A stretch of DNA of 64,000 nucleotides from Struthidea cinerea (lineage: Eukaryota; Chordata; Aves; Passeriformes; Corcoracidae): NCBI GenBank assembly GCA_013397865.1, contig VZTI01005325.1:4122100-4186099 (forward strand), written 5' to 3'. The notes under the pieces were generated by a model, which worked only from the letters and a program-made list of their open reading frames with translations, searched no databases and was not told the DNA's origin. How positions within the stretch are numbered: position 1 is the first letter of the stretch; the number at the start of each line of letters is the position of its first letter. Shown one piece after another: positions 51,265 through 63,484 of this stretch. The translations under genes were made by a program, and so were the position numbers.

Positions 51265-51416
51265 TTATTCCAGACGGCTTTTGGAGCAGTAACATAAAAT
51301 ATTCGTGTACTGTCTGATGAAATCTTCACGGCTTTGCCCCATGACATTATTCAGGGCCTTCTTGCTCATCACCACTATGGTAACAAGTTCACTCACCTGC
51401 TTTTGAAGGAAAAAAA
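51265..51416 (-). other. Exon-like open frame, unassigned
   Basis: On the minus strand a pyrimidine-rich tract (TTTATTTTTTTTCCTTCAAAAG) leads into about 48 codons reading QVSELVTIVVMSKKALNNVM, GQSREDFIRQYTNIL and CYCSKSRLE, followed by two stops (TAA TAG). The composition and helical pattern are protein-like. It could be a pseudogene fragment, a terminal exon of an antisense gene, or chance. I do not recognise the family. Confidence 0.25.
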
Positions 51417-51997
51417 ATAAATTGAGGGAGTGAATAAGGGAAAACAAATGATGTGTTTATAATTGTATAATGTACGGCATTTATTCTGACTTAGAAGGGT
51501 GCTAGTAGTGAGACTGTGAGACTTAACTTAAAACAAGTCTTTTATTCTTATATTAGGTTTTAAGGCAGAGCTTTATTTAGAGAGGTTTCCACCCAGCAAA
51601 AAGCATTGATAGCTTGTAGTACTGGCAGCTAGAGAAGATATATTGTACCCTGGATACCAGCAAAGAGGGGGCTTGTACCAAAGCACTCTTTAGTGTCATA
51701 CCATGATTGGCAAAATACAACTGAAATTATAATAACAACATTAATGAAAACAGGGCTAATTTTTTAAGTAAACTCAGCACAAACTGTAGTTTGTGTATTT
51801 TTCTGATTTTTATGTGGACTCATTTCAATAATTCTTATTTTTTACTAAAAACAACAAATCTGAAATCTGCCATTCTTTTCAGTTTCAAGTGCTGATCCTA
51901 CTTCATGTCATGGTCTTGCAGCATAAGTCAACTGATAATCACTAGCACAGTTTTTGCCATGGATGCCTGAATTCCAGTTTTCTACTTGACTCCAGTG

Positions 51998-52385
51998 TGT
52001 TGCTGTGAGCGGCACAAGTGGCGAGGAAGGACACACCAGTTCAGGAGCAATAATAGCCCATTTATGTAATCATAAATCGATTTATATAACTTGGGTTGCC
52101 AGCATGGCACAAGGTCATTGGTCACCGACCGTCCGCCTCCCGTACTGGTTGGCTAAAACCTTTCAGAATATTTTTCCCAGACAGTATCTTAACAATACCA
52201 CACAACAGCTGCAGGTGCAAGATAGAGAAAGTTCTGCTTACAAAATCATAGCACTGTTTGTCATAGTTTCTGTGAGAAACAGAGCTCTCACAGAGTGCTG
52301 CAGAGAGCTGGAAAATTTCCCTGCTAACACTTTTCACACCAGTGCACAGGAGCTCAGTTGCAGCATGATACACATAACTTAATGA
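51998..52385 (-). mobile_element. LTR of an endogenous retrovirus, reverse orientation
   Basis: Read on the minus strand it carries promoter-like order: GGTTTTAGCCAACCAGTACG, then a second CCAAT-type motif (GGTGACCAATGACC), a TATA region (GTTATATAAATCGATTTATG), and about 55 nt later GGTGTGTCCTTCCTCGCC, ending GCCGCTCACAGCAACA with the canonical CA. This matches an LTR layout familiar from bird genomes. The 5' (U3) end near 52385 is uncertain. No gag, pol or env and no partner LTR is present, so it is a solo or truncated copy. Family not named. Confidence 0.7.
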
Positions 52386-52771
52386 GACACAGGAAGTCAG
52401 TCTGGCAGGTTGAACTTAAGATAATCACTACACAGGCACTCCTCATGCACTGACAATCAAGAAAGGCCCAGCCTGCATCAGCCATCCAAGCTGGCGTGAA
52501 ATAATTGGGATGTTGCACAGTGGGCACTTCTAGGGACAAAACCTCCCAGTTCTGTTCTTCTATGTAAAACCAAATGCAGGCACTAAAACTACTGGAAACA
52601 GTGACTTTTTCCTACACAGACTCTTATCTATCTAGAAACTAATTTTTTTAAGCACATCCTTAGATTTCAGTAACATTGAATAGTGGACTTACACTACTGA
52701 TTGTGGTCCTTCAACTTCTGTTGCAGTAGAATAAAGAAAATTATGACAGTATGATTTTACAGGTACATTTA

Positions 52772-53157
52772 GGGTCTAGAGGGGAAGTCATATGAGGGGA
52801 GGCTGAGGTCACTTGGTTTGTTCAACCTGGAGAAGAGGAGACTGAGGGGGGAGATCTCGTAATGGTCTACTTGGGTCTATTCACTCTCGAGACCCAAGGG
52901 AGCAGCATGAAGCTGTGTCAGGGAAGGTTTAGTTTGAATATCAGGACAAGGCTCTTCACCCAGAAGCTGGTTGGGCACAGGGCACACAGAAAAGTGGTCA
53001 CAGCACCAAACCTGACAGAGTTCAAGAAGCATTTGGACAATGTTCTCAGATACATGGTGTGATTCCTGGGGATGATCCTGTGCAGTGCCAGGAGATGGGC
53101 TTGAATGATCCTTGTGGGTCCCTTACAGCTCAGGATATTCTAGGATTCTATGATTTA
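52772..53157 (+). mobile_element. CR1 LINE 3' end
   Basis: Forward CR1 fragment: TTCAACCTGGAGAAGAGGAG, then a segment translating as MKLCQGRFSLNIRTRLFTQK (end of the CR1 ORF2 protein), then CTGACAGAGTTCAAGAAGCA and the 3' UTR CCTGTGCAGTGCCAGGAGAT ending in TTCTAGGATTCTATGATTT. The first ~50 nt are diverged. It lies about 390 nt beyond the reverse-oriented LTR. Confidence 0.93.
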
Positions 53158-56100
53158 GCTGTTCTCCTGCTAAACATTTCCTTCCCTCCTCAAAAGTGTT
53201 AAAAAAAAAAAAAAAGGTAGAAGAAAGGCACTGAAGACCTAGTTTAAATTTTGAGAGCCAGGGATCTCAACAGCTTGACGGAGTTTTCACATACAAGGCC
53301 TTTGTGGGCACCAAGAAGCTTCTGTGTCTCTGCAGCACAGATGTATTCTGAGCGGTGCTAGGTTTATAACTCAGTTCTTCTGCATACTAATAGGGAATTG
53401 TGCAGTCATCAGTTTTATTTTTAAAGTCTGCCTATTGCAGTTGTTTTATCTTTGACTAGACAGGGAAAAGATCCTTGGCTGTGGGAATTAAAAGGCTTTG
53501 TTGTTGTTATTGTCATTCGGTTGATTACAGCACAGAAGAGTTTAGAGTACAGGTTAGTGCAGGCTAATTGTGTTTACAAAACAAGTCTTGACCTGTAGCT
53601 ACAATAAGTATTGTCATGCTTTAATGTAATCTTAAGACTTTCTCAAGCCCAATCAATTTCAGAAGGGAGGTGCTTGCAAGGGTGTGTTCATGATTGTCTC
53701 ACCTGTATCTGGAGTGCACCATTGCATTCCAGACAGGACTTGGACAAAAGGCGCTTCACGCCTACTTTTAGAGAAGAGGGATGATGCTGTTCTTGATCTA
53801 CATTTGTCACCTGTGTTTTAAGCATTTATTAAGTGTCTTGTGAATGTGGAAAGATACCAGTATTTTCCTCATATCTTACTCCATCCAGGAGTTGATTAAT
53901 TCGTAGTAAATTTCTGCTGCTGTGTCACTGGCCTCTTGCTCTGTACATTCATATCACTTTTTGTAATATCCATCTTTCAGTGACCATATAAGAGGTCAAT
54001 AGGTGCCAATTGAGAAGATACTCCAAGTCTTTCCATCTCCTTTTAAATAAATTTTACAGGGTTTGATGTCGAAAGGTAAAAGTTTAAGGGGTTTTTTATC
54101 TATCCTCTAAAAATGAATAGATTACTGTGAAGTTACTATACTAGGACTCAAAAGACCGATTAAAAACTTCGCATTTTCTGTGGAGCCCCATACATTAGCT
54201 TTGTTGTGTTTTCATCTTCATTTGTTAAAAGACAAATATCAATCCCTAAGGTCATACAGTTCTCTGTGCAGGGCATGTACATGCTTGTATTCCTAATCGT
54301 GCTACATCCTGTACAATATTTATGATTTTTAGATTTTGCAAGCCCTGTTGATGAAATGTTCACATACTTTTGTTATACAAATGTTAGTGTTGATGGTTTT
54401 CAGAAGAGGAACTGAAGTGATTTTGAAGTGCATGCGTATATATAGAGAGAGAGAGAAAGGGAATGGCTTTTGGAAGTAGAAACAAGGTCGTCTTAAGTTC
54501 CAGTAAAAGCAGGATAAAAGCTTGTGAGTATATTCTGAATTAATATATAGTTTCAAATGAAATCATACTCTTAGGCTCAGTCTTCAACGATTTTAGTACC
54601 ACCTGAAAAATCTGCAGTTGTTATTTGTCTTTGTGTGCTGGTAGGGTTTTGCGGGTTTTTTTAATAAATAAGATGGCCTAATCAGATTATCAGAAGCAAT
54701 AGACCTGGGAAGAAAGGGCAAACACAGCTTTGGGAAGAAGGATTTAAGACTGATGGCATGCAGAGAAAAGGCTCCTCAGGATACCTGAGATTACCTCTGA
54801 ACTATTTCTCGGTGGGAATAGATTTTTTTTTTTTTTAATGAAGTATGTTTGTGTGGAAGATGAACAAGTGTGTAAAAAATTCCGGGAGGCATTTTTAAGT
54901 AGATGGTTTTACATGCTTAGCAGCTGTTAAACTGTGACCACTGTTAAATGCCTTCAGGGAGCAGAAGCAGTTGGTTTTAGAAACAATGTATGGAATGGCA
55001 AGAACTTGGTGATGTATTCTGCTAAACTGCTGCTTCTTTTAATTTCAAAACTTCTAGCAAGTGCTTCCAGTAGTCTTAGTTTTTCATTCTGAAAAGTGTG
55101 ATGGAAATCCGGGAGATTTTAATCTGGTGCTTTCTCATTCTCTCATATGGAAAAGATAGATTTTGCTCTACACCAAGGCTACAGCACATGGCTTGGGATA
55201 GCATCAGTCTTTCAGCACATGTCAACACCAGGAGCAGCTGGTAACTGCTGCTGTTCTTAGAGGAAGCCAGAGAAGAAATGATGTTTTGTGTCCTGCCTTG
55301 CTGTTCTTTTGGGCAAGATCAGGAAAGACAAGGGAACGAGTACAGTTCTTCCAAGAGGGCATCTCATTTCCTTCCTCGTGCCTGCTCTGCTGCGCTGACT
55401 GCCACTCAGGACAACGAAACCTCTCAGTTTTTGATGTACAGCTTCAACACCTTAGTGCCAGGAAGGGAGAATCCACTGGGCAGTCACCAAGGGAGTCGTT
55501 AGATCAGAGCAATTTCTGGATAGGAGAAGAAAGGTCGGAGGAGGAGAAGGCAGTTTATTCTTCTGTGTGGCTGAGAGCACACCGGCAAATTCTGACCTCC
55601 TTCTGCAGTTTCCATGTACCAAAAACCTACCTTTAGATTCAAATTGAGCAACATTTACTACTGAACACATAGATCAAGAAACAAGTTGTTTTTTGTAATT
55701 CACCTTCAAATGTGTAATATAAACATGCATGTGTGTTTTACAGCGCCTCTGAATGTTCTCATATTTGTCACATGCAGGATTACCTTTAAATATTGAAGAA
55801 TAAATGAGCTTGAACAGACAACTAACGAGACATTTCTTCCTACAAGGAAGGCTTGCATTTATGAGCCACATATGTCCTACTTGTATTTTCAAATGACAAT
55901 CCTTTTCAAATGGTGAACTTGTTTTCTGCCTGATGTTCACAGAGACATTTTTTGGTATTTAGAAGTACATTTGCAGATTGCAGATCCAAGCCAATTTTGC
56001 AGAATGACAGACCAAACTCTAAACACTGTTGCTGAATGTAAGAAAAGATGAAATGATCCTTTTTAAAATTTCTGTCAGTTATTTTAAGTGATAGCAAGCT

Positions 56101-57831
56101 TCAATTTTAAATTGGAATGTAGTGGAATAAAAATAGCTGGGAATAAAATTAAAAGAGAATGCAGTGAATCTAACCTCTTTGCATGGAATGCTACTTTTTA
56201 AAAGCTTTAAGGTAAAACCCTGAAGTGGCAAAATATATAATTTTCCGTTTGGAAAAAGATTGATAGCCTTAAAATGTGTCTTATTAGGCCAAAAATAATC
56301 TTTATGCTGATGGACATTCCTTATAATATTACCTATAGGTAATTAGAAATTATGGAAGGAGGCAGGAGACCTTGAGTTCACATTAATAAAGCAGGACAGT
56401 GAGGGAGGAGGGAACACATCTAGTGTGTACTGCTGTCTGGAAGACAATATGAAAGATCATTGAAAGAATATTTAATTTTGATACTAAATCAAAGTTGTGA
56501 CGGGAAACAGAAGATGATCTTTTTCCTAAAAAAAACCTCCAAATATGTAAAATTAGATTTTCATTGACTATTCTTAATGGTAGGTTCAAGAATAGTACAG
56601 GCTGTTGTTGCAGCTGCTTCCCTCATTGAGAAGAGTCTCCCAAAGATATAAAGGCATTTGGGTGTGGTTTTGAGTATAATAAATGGTACTGTCCCTTTAT
56701 CAGAGAGAACGGAGAGGAAAATACGACGGTGTGTGAGGGGAAGGACAGTGTTACAGGCACTGGATAGGCTTGGTAAGGTGTGGGAAATGGAAAATTAGAT
56801 AAATCCATCAGTATCAGAATATAAGGAAAAGGAACATCCTGAAGCAGTTTGCTAGTGTGTTCACAGGAAGGAAATGAGAATACAAGGATGGAAAGATTTC
56901 TTTAAGGCAGTGTAAAGGTATAATAGGAACAGTGGAAATGTTTGTTTAAGGATAACATTGGGGTAGCAGTGTGTGCCTTGAAATTTTCCCATGTTATTTC
57001 TGTAAGTAGAAAATAACATCTTATAGGACTGAGTTCCAATGGCATTTGGAGTTCATTGGTGAGAAATGTTGTGCTAGTGCTGCTTTCAGTCTCTGGTTGT
57101 GTTGGGACTCAGGTTTGGGTGGAATTGTCATGGTTTACTGTAAACAAAACTATATAAACTTGAACAAACACCATGGTGGTTCAGCCGCCTTCCATTTCTT
57201 CCAGAAATCCAGAGAGCCTTCAGTGGCTTCTGGAGCGTAATGTGAGCCTTGCATGAGCCAGGTGTGATTTTCCATAATTCCATACAGAGCAAGAAGTAAA
57301 AAAGGAACAGGTGAAGACAAATAATAGATAAATAATTATAATATAAACCTCAGTAAAGATTATTCTTTTGGATTAACTATTCTTAAGGTTCCTCTTGAAG
57401 ATCCGCGGTTTCGATAAGAGCTTCGAAAGTTGCACCTCCGAGGTAGCAAAACCTCATTTCATATTCAGGGTGTTTTAAGGGGAAGAATCCAGTCTTCCTA
57501 CAAACATTCTTACAGACTTCTACTTAATATAAACTGTACTCTTCAAAGTTACATGCACTATCAAGGCGTAAAGTAAATACTTTTAAGTATTGAAAAGGCT
57601 CATTTCAGTTCCCTTACTGTAAATGTTGAGTGCCATTTAATATGCTGCATGGTAATTTCATTTAGCTTCTAGCTCCAGCTCTAGAAGGGTGTCTTCCATG
57701 TCCTGTGTCATGTCTGCTGGCCTCTATATGAGTTAAATACCTTAGGATACCTCAGAGATACTTATATTTAGGCAACTGACCTGCTCCCACAATCTCAAAT
57801 CAGAAACCAAACAGGTCAAAATAGCTGCAAC
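53158..57831. other. Intronic stretch without genes
   Basis: A (run of 15 near 53200), a short GA repeat at 54442-54455, and AT-rich unique sequence. A plus frame at 55286-55636 (116 codons, some CpG and polar Ser/Glu content, ending at a TAG) is unassigned. Confidence 0.5.
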
Positions 57832-58047
57832 CTACTGGAAGAAATTTTTTTACAATGAAGGTGGTGAAACATTGGAACAGGTTGCCCAGAGAGGTGGTGG
57901 AGGCCTCATCCCTCAAAACATTCAAGGCCAGGTTGGATGGGGCTCTGAGCAACCTGATCTGGTTGTAGAAGTCCCTGGTCATTGCAGGGGATTGGACAAG
58001 ATGACTTAAAAGGTCCCTTCCAACCCAAACCATCCTATGATTCTGTT
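57832..58047 (+). mobile_element. CR1 LINE 3' end
   Basis: Well-preserved CR1 tail: GGAACAGGTTGCCCAGAGAG, GGTTGGATGGGGCTCTGAGC, GGTCCCTTCCAACCCAAACC, ATCCTATGATTCTGTTG. This is one of the less diverged copies here and the most CR1-diagnostic for a bird genome. Confidence 0.96.
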
Positions 58048-58251
58048 GTTGCATGTTTGTAATACTGTAGAGAGCAACAGACTATAAAGCTGGAGTAATG
58101 TTTGTTCTAAATGTATTTGCTATGCTAGGGCTACTTATGTGAGGGTGTGCATTCTGTTTTCCTTATTTAAAAAAAAGATAAGCTACTTTAGTTCTTGTAG
58201 TATGTCTTTTTAAGGAAAAGATCTTGAACAGGTATTAAAAAAGCCAACAAA

Positions 58252-58267
58252 CCCCCCCCCCCCCCCC
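58252..58267. repeat. Homopolymer C run abutting the gap
   Basis: Sixteen C in a row directly before the run of N. It probably caused the sequencing break, and its true length is unknown. Confidence 0.95.
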
Positions 58268-58309
58268 NNNNNNNNNNNNNNNNNNNNNNNNNNNNNNNNN
58301 NNNNNNNNN
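58268..58309. other. Assembly gap (42 N)
   Basis: 42 undetermined bases between a poly-C run and AT-rich sequence. The number of N may be an estimate. Anything G/C-rich or repetitive in between is hidden. Confidence 0.99.
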
Positions 58310-58566
58310 AATCCACAAGCAAAAAACATTAAATTCAGTTTATGTGGAAGTCCCCTTGCCTTTTAGACAAGAAAACCTAAATCTCCGTTTTTCAGCATTG
58401 TTAAGCATGCAGTAAAATAATGCTGTTACAAGACTTAATAGCAGTATCAAGCCCACACAGCTTGGCTCTATCTTTCAGAAGAAACTTTTCATGTGAGGCA
58501 ACAATGACACTAAAATAGCACATCTAAGAGCACCATCGGTGCTTTTCTGCTAGGTTTAATTTCTGA

Positions 58567-58812
58567 AGTTATGGGCTGTTGCTTTTGAAGCTCAAATTTC
58601 AGCTGGAGTGTGTATTAGATTTAGTGAGCTGTTTGATTTCATTACAAGGCGTAGGTCTGCTGCGTTTCTCTGATGGCACAATCCACCTGCCTTTGCTGAG
58701 AGCGCTCCCGTGGGAATCAGAGTGTTCGTATGATGATGAAAAATTAAACCTTCCGTTTGATGCTCCTTTTATTGAAGCTCTGCAAGAGGATGTTGAAATG
58801 CCTTCTGTGTAA
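58567..58812 (+). other. 82-codon coding-like frame, unassigned
   Basis: The frame is open from 58567 to the double stop TAATAG at 58813. A plausible acceptor (TTTGATTTCATTACAAG, AG near 58645-58646) precedes a protein-like tail that includes LLRFSDGTIHLPLL, then WESECSYDDEKLNLPFDAPF and IEALQEDVEMPSV. It is acidic, with coding-like codon choice and more CpG than its neighbours. If an exon, it starts in phase 1, so it cannot join the phase-0 CCSER1 exon end. It could be the last exon of an unknown transcript, a retrocopy fragment, or chance. I do not recognise the family. Confidence 0.25.
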
Positions 58813-61800
58813 TAGGCAGCTGGAGTAAAGTATTATCCATCAGTGTGGGCATAATGATTTATGTGAATACATATTTGTCGCTGTATGTGGTGACAAACTC
58901 CAGTGAAGCTCAGAGCATTCCTTGTGGTTACCCAAGGAGTGTTGTTATTACATTTCCTGTTAGAATTTGATGCCTTTTTTTTTGTTGGTTTATTTATTTT
59001 TTTTTTCCCCTAACGCTTGTTTTTATCAGTTTCTTTGTATGCAAGAGAAGGAGCACTATTCTTAGCCAGTTAATCTTCCTTTCTGTAGAGGAGACATAAC
59101 CTCCTCAGAGCAGCTCTGTACACACCCAAAAAATGCAAACGTGCCTAAAGGAACTGTCAGCACTGAGCTGGAAAGGAGCAGGCACAGCAAATGTATGCTC
59201 TGCAGTGATGCAGCTTGTATGGATAGACTTGGAGTAATGTGATGTAGCTGCCACACTGTTAAGCACAACATGAACTTCAAAAGCCAGTGGTGTCTTTGAA
59301 TGGGCTCTAAAGCAACCTCAGTGCCAATGCGAACTCCAGGCTGCTCCAGCCTCATCGCTGGCAGTGCCCAGATTAGCTGGTTGAACCCTGGGGGTGGAGG
59401 TATCCTGCTGAGCAGCAGTGATTCTGGTACATCCTTCGCTGTGCCGTCAATGCTGTATTGACTTAAGGAACTTCTCTTAAATTTTGGACAGAAATACGAA
59501 GGCAAATCCTTCAAATTCATTGCAGTTGCTTCAGTTCTGTTATTTCTGTGCGTTTTGAGTGGTGTTACTTGGAAGGCAGCACGTGCTCTCTACCTCACTG
59601 TGGTCTGTGTTTCTGCAGAATGTTGTTGTTTCTTCTTTTAAATAAAAGACTTTTATTTATTTATTTATTTCTCCAAAGAACATTAAGTCTACCAGGTTTT
59701 AACTTGAACAGACTGCTATTAACAATTTCCTATGTATTGGTACAAAGGTATTTTTAATGATCTTGTTCAAAAACCCTTTAGCCTCTGAAGCTATTAATTC
59801 TTTAATGAGTAAATTACCTCATCATTTCTTTCTGACAACTGTGTTGTCCCAGCTGTGTGATCTTTTCTGGGTATTCCCGAAGAAGAAGAAAAAAAAAAAA
59901 TTAGCAACAAGGTCAAAAACCCTGAAGGATTTCCTACTAGCAATTACATTCATCACGTGCAGCTCTCTGGTGGCTTCTTGGCCTCACTAATTGCCTGTAG
60001 TGTGAAGTAATTTTATGTTTAAAATAGCTTATGTGCCTCTAGCTTGGGTGAAGGCCAGAAACCAGGCCAAGAGTTCCAACCGATAAATCGAAACAAAATC
60101 CAAGCTATTGAAGAAGTAAATTGGCCTGTCCCATCCTCTGTCTGTCGTATCTGAGCTCAGGTCTTTCTTCCTTTGTTTTTTTACGGAGTATTAGTGGTTT
60201 TAAACCAACCAGTTGGCATTCCTCAAAGGGGTGTGGTTTGCCAGCTGCTCTCTGTGAGCTGGGGTGGAGTTCTGTTTCTGAGTCCCAGTACCATCCACAG
60301 GGCTCCAGGGGACCTTCCCTCCTCCAGGTACTGCATCTTAGCAAGGAGACATCAGTCTGGGCTGTAGGACATTCTGATGTGTTATTGGTAAGAGTCTGAA
60401 GACTGGAACATTTCCTGACAAAGTCCTCTTTTCCAGAATGCTCTGCTTCCCACCCGGAGAGGCAGACTAGATTGTCACACAACTAGGCTATCAGGCAGAG
60501 GGAATCCACATCCTACCCTCTGTGTGTACATCCACGCACATGCCCACAGGACATGCTCTGCCACCCCTATTCCATAGGCAATATGGGAACCATAACTGCT
60601 TTTTGGCAGTGATTTTTCACACTGTTTAAAGTATTAAAAGATTTTGTGTCCTGGTTTTCATTCTATTTTATTAATAAAGAAACAAGTGCAGACCACCAAC
60701 AAACAGTCTTCCTTTCTAATTTCCTCTTTTCCCTTCTCTTTCCCATTGCCTGATAGGTACCTGGGAAGAATTAACAATCTGAGGCATAACACTTCTTGGA
60801 GTGATGCAGATCATTGGTTCTCCCTTAATTCGGTTCTGTCCCCCCCCACCGTGGTTTTGCTGCTTGCCTTTTTTTTTTTCCCCCTTCATTCTTATAAACT
60901 AAATCCATCTCACGGCTCATACTTTCCATGTAGGCAAGATGGATATCCTGAACAGTTTATTTTTTTAATGTTTCAGGACAGCAGATCCTGGAAGATAATA
61001 GTGTTTCCCCATAAATCAACTCAAATTGGAATCATTTGGCAGCAGCATTTTCCTGTGTATGTGTATAGAAAAGCTTTTTTATCCTCCATCTGGATTTTAT
61101 GGGCAGAAATTACTACAAACTAGAAGGTGCTGTGTTTCAGTGATGGCATCTTTTATTCTTGATCTCAAAAAATCAGAATAATTTTCATTCATTTCTGGTG
61201 TTATGTTAGGATAGCACATTTTCTTGACTAAATAAGGTTTATTTGCTGAAATGAAGGATGCATTTTATGTTCAGCGTGCCAGAGTGCCCTTTGCAATAAT
61301 TCAATGTGACATAATAATAGCTTGGGTGTCTTTTGCTTTGCCTGTATCATTTGCAATATGGGAAAATTAAGATATCATGGCTTTAGTGTTGCTTGTCAGG
61401 AAGCCCTGAAACTGTCTCTTACTTTATCCCTTCACTTTTCATCTTATGCAGTTTACTAAAAGAGAGCAAACGTGGTTTACATTTTGAGTGACAGTGTGGC
61501 ATCAAACAGCATATCGAAAAATGCCAGCAAAGCTTCTCAAATGGAAAAATTGTGAAATAATATATACAATTTTCATGCTAAAGAAGGTTTCAGTCTCAGT
61601 TGTCTCCTTAATTATAATTTAGGAGTCTCCAGCAATGTAGGACTCTTAAAATTTGGATTCTGAAAGAGCAAACATAGTTCAGTGGTGTTTTATATTTACT
61701 AACCAGGAGGAGGTGCTGGCTGTACGGAACATGTAGATGTAGATTCTCAGCATCTGTCCATAAACTTACACTGTCTGCCTACAGCTGCCTGGGTACCTCT

Positions 61801-63484
61801 CCTCTTGCTTTGTCTTTTAAATCTCTCTGCTTGCTTACTCTTTCTTAATACTGTGCAGAATTGTGAATTTTGGCTCTTCTGTTGAAAATATAGTCCATGT
61901 AATGGAGATTTAAGTCCCAAAGACCCTTTTTGTTTGCTTCCTAAATTGCTGACTGAGCTGAATGTCATACTGAATTTAACTTAGAACAATCTATTTCATT
62001 GTCTTTTTGAGATGAGAGAATGAAAAGTCAAAGCAGCAGTGATAGAGTGAGCTAGTCTTGGAATAACTACTCAAACCCTGATTTATTCTCATATTTCTTC
62101 TCTGGAATTCATGGAGTTCCATAGAGCATGATCTAAACACTACAAAAGTCAATTAAATGTCCTTTACCAGCTGTATGGACACATGTATCCCATGCAATTC
62201 TCAAAAGAAAATAGCTGTTGTTTAAAGTGGCATCTGAGCACATTTTAAAATACTTTGGAAGTTCATGGAATGCAAACACTTGCATAGATTGAATGTATTT
62301 GTCTAAAGAGGAAGCAATGTTAATGATTGTTTTTACTCTTATTCTGAAACAGGGGCCTCAGTTCCTGATTTTATGCAGGAAAGGCCTGCCTAGTAACCAA
62401 GAATTGGTTTATGTGAACATCAATACTGTAAGCATCTTGCTTTAGTTTCAACCTGTAAGGATCAATATAACACAAGGAAGAGAGGAACGATTGCTTATTG
62501 GTCTAATTATCTGTCTAGAGTCTTTTATTTTCTTTTTCCCTTCTAAATGTTCAGAAAGTCAGTAGTGAAGCATCTTTTGTGAGAAAACATGGTTTGAAAT
62601 TGAGATAAATGTGTTAATACGGGCAAATCTGCTTACCTCTTAAAATTTAGAGTGCTGTCTGAAGACGTCAGAATATGATATTGCAGTTACACTAGTGACT
62701 GCATTTTGCTATTAAGAATTTGTAAGTATGGCATATGAAGAGGTACCCGTTAAGTACTGATGCAAAATTGATTTGCTTGGAAGTGGAGGGAGTTACATGT
62801 GCATTATGAGAATCAGGAAAAATTTGTACTAGCTGGTCACTCTTTACAACAATATATACAAGAAAGAAATCAAACCCTGTCTTGTCTACCTTGAGGTTAA
62901 CCTCTGAGGGCAATTAAAAGTATTCTTAATTGCAACACTAATATTCAGGCTAAAAGTGACCCTTCCTTTTTTAGCCCTGAAATGTTTCTCATTCCTGTTT
63001 AAGTAACTATTACTTACGTCATGGGTTAATGACTGTTAAGTAGCTCCCCTGCAGAAAAGGAGGCAGATTTGGAGGCCTTTCCCTTTTGCCAGAAGTGTCT
63101 AAAAGTGATCTTTGCAGCCTTGTTCTCTGCAGAGTTTGATGCATCACTCTCTTAATCCAGCCTTGGGCTTGTTGTAGACTACCCTGTGCCCTAGGAGTGC
63201 TTGCTTCTTTCTGAACCACCCTGCCAAAATATTGACAGTTCAAAAACCTGGGCTTTTAAACAAGGCAAGCTGAGCTTCCAACAGCTCACAACCAGGTCTC
63301 TATACACCATGGTGCCCTGTGGTGACAGGGAGATGAACTTACCTTGACATGGCCCTCCAGGAGTGTGTGATTTTTATGAAGTTAGCTTTAGCCATGGTCT
63401 GTATGAGTGATTTGAACATGATGTAGTGATTCACTATTATTATTAGAAAGAAGACTTATGTTCATTTCTGGTTTTGTTTTACAG
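58813..63484. other. Intronic stretch without recognised genes
   Basis: T-rich tracts (58976-59009, a TTTA repeat at 59655-59670, and a poly-C/poly-T patch at 60840-60885). A slightly GC-richer block at 59060-59560 is open on the minus strand for 152 codons (59062-59520). An AATAAA at 59641-59646 could serve as a polyadenylation signal for the frame ending at 58812. Nothing is otherwise identifiable. Confidence 0.5.
59062..59520 (-). other. 152-codon open frame, unassigned
   Basis: The frame includes a Pro-rich piece (SRIPPPPGFNQLIWALPAM) and a hydrophobic Leu/Ser-rich second half. The opposite strand is also open for about 50 codons here, so the coding strand is unclear. No family recognised. 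Confidence 0.15.

Larger units (their letters stand above)
45229..51997. other. Intronic stretch without genes
   Basis: Mostly AT-rich unique sequence. It includes a possible gag-like remnant (45600-46060), the second copy of a 22-nt sequence shared with an LTR (48844-48865), a G-rich run (50798-50812), and a minus-strand exon-like frame (51265-51416). A further minus frame at 50820-51230 (136 codons, Lys-rich) is unassigned. Confidence 0.5.

Noticed and set aside
55286..55636. 116-codon plus frame with CpG-containing codons
   Set aside because: No splice-site arrangement or recognisable domain, and a second frame overlaps it. Not strong enough to call an exon.
60105..60482. 125-codon minus frame and overlapping plus frames
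   Set aside because: Slightly GC-richer DNA gives open frames on both strands. No motif, no splice support.
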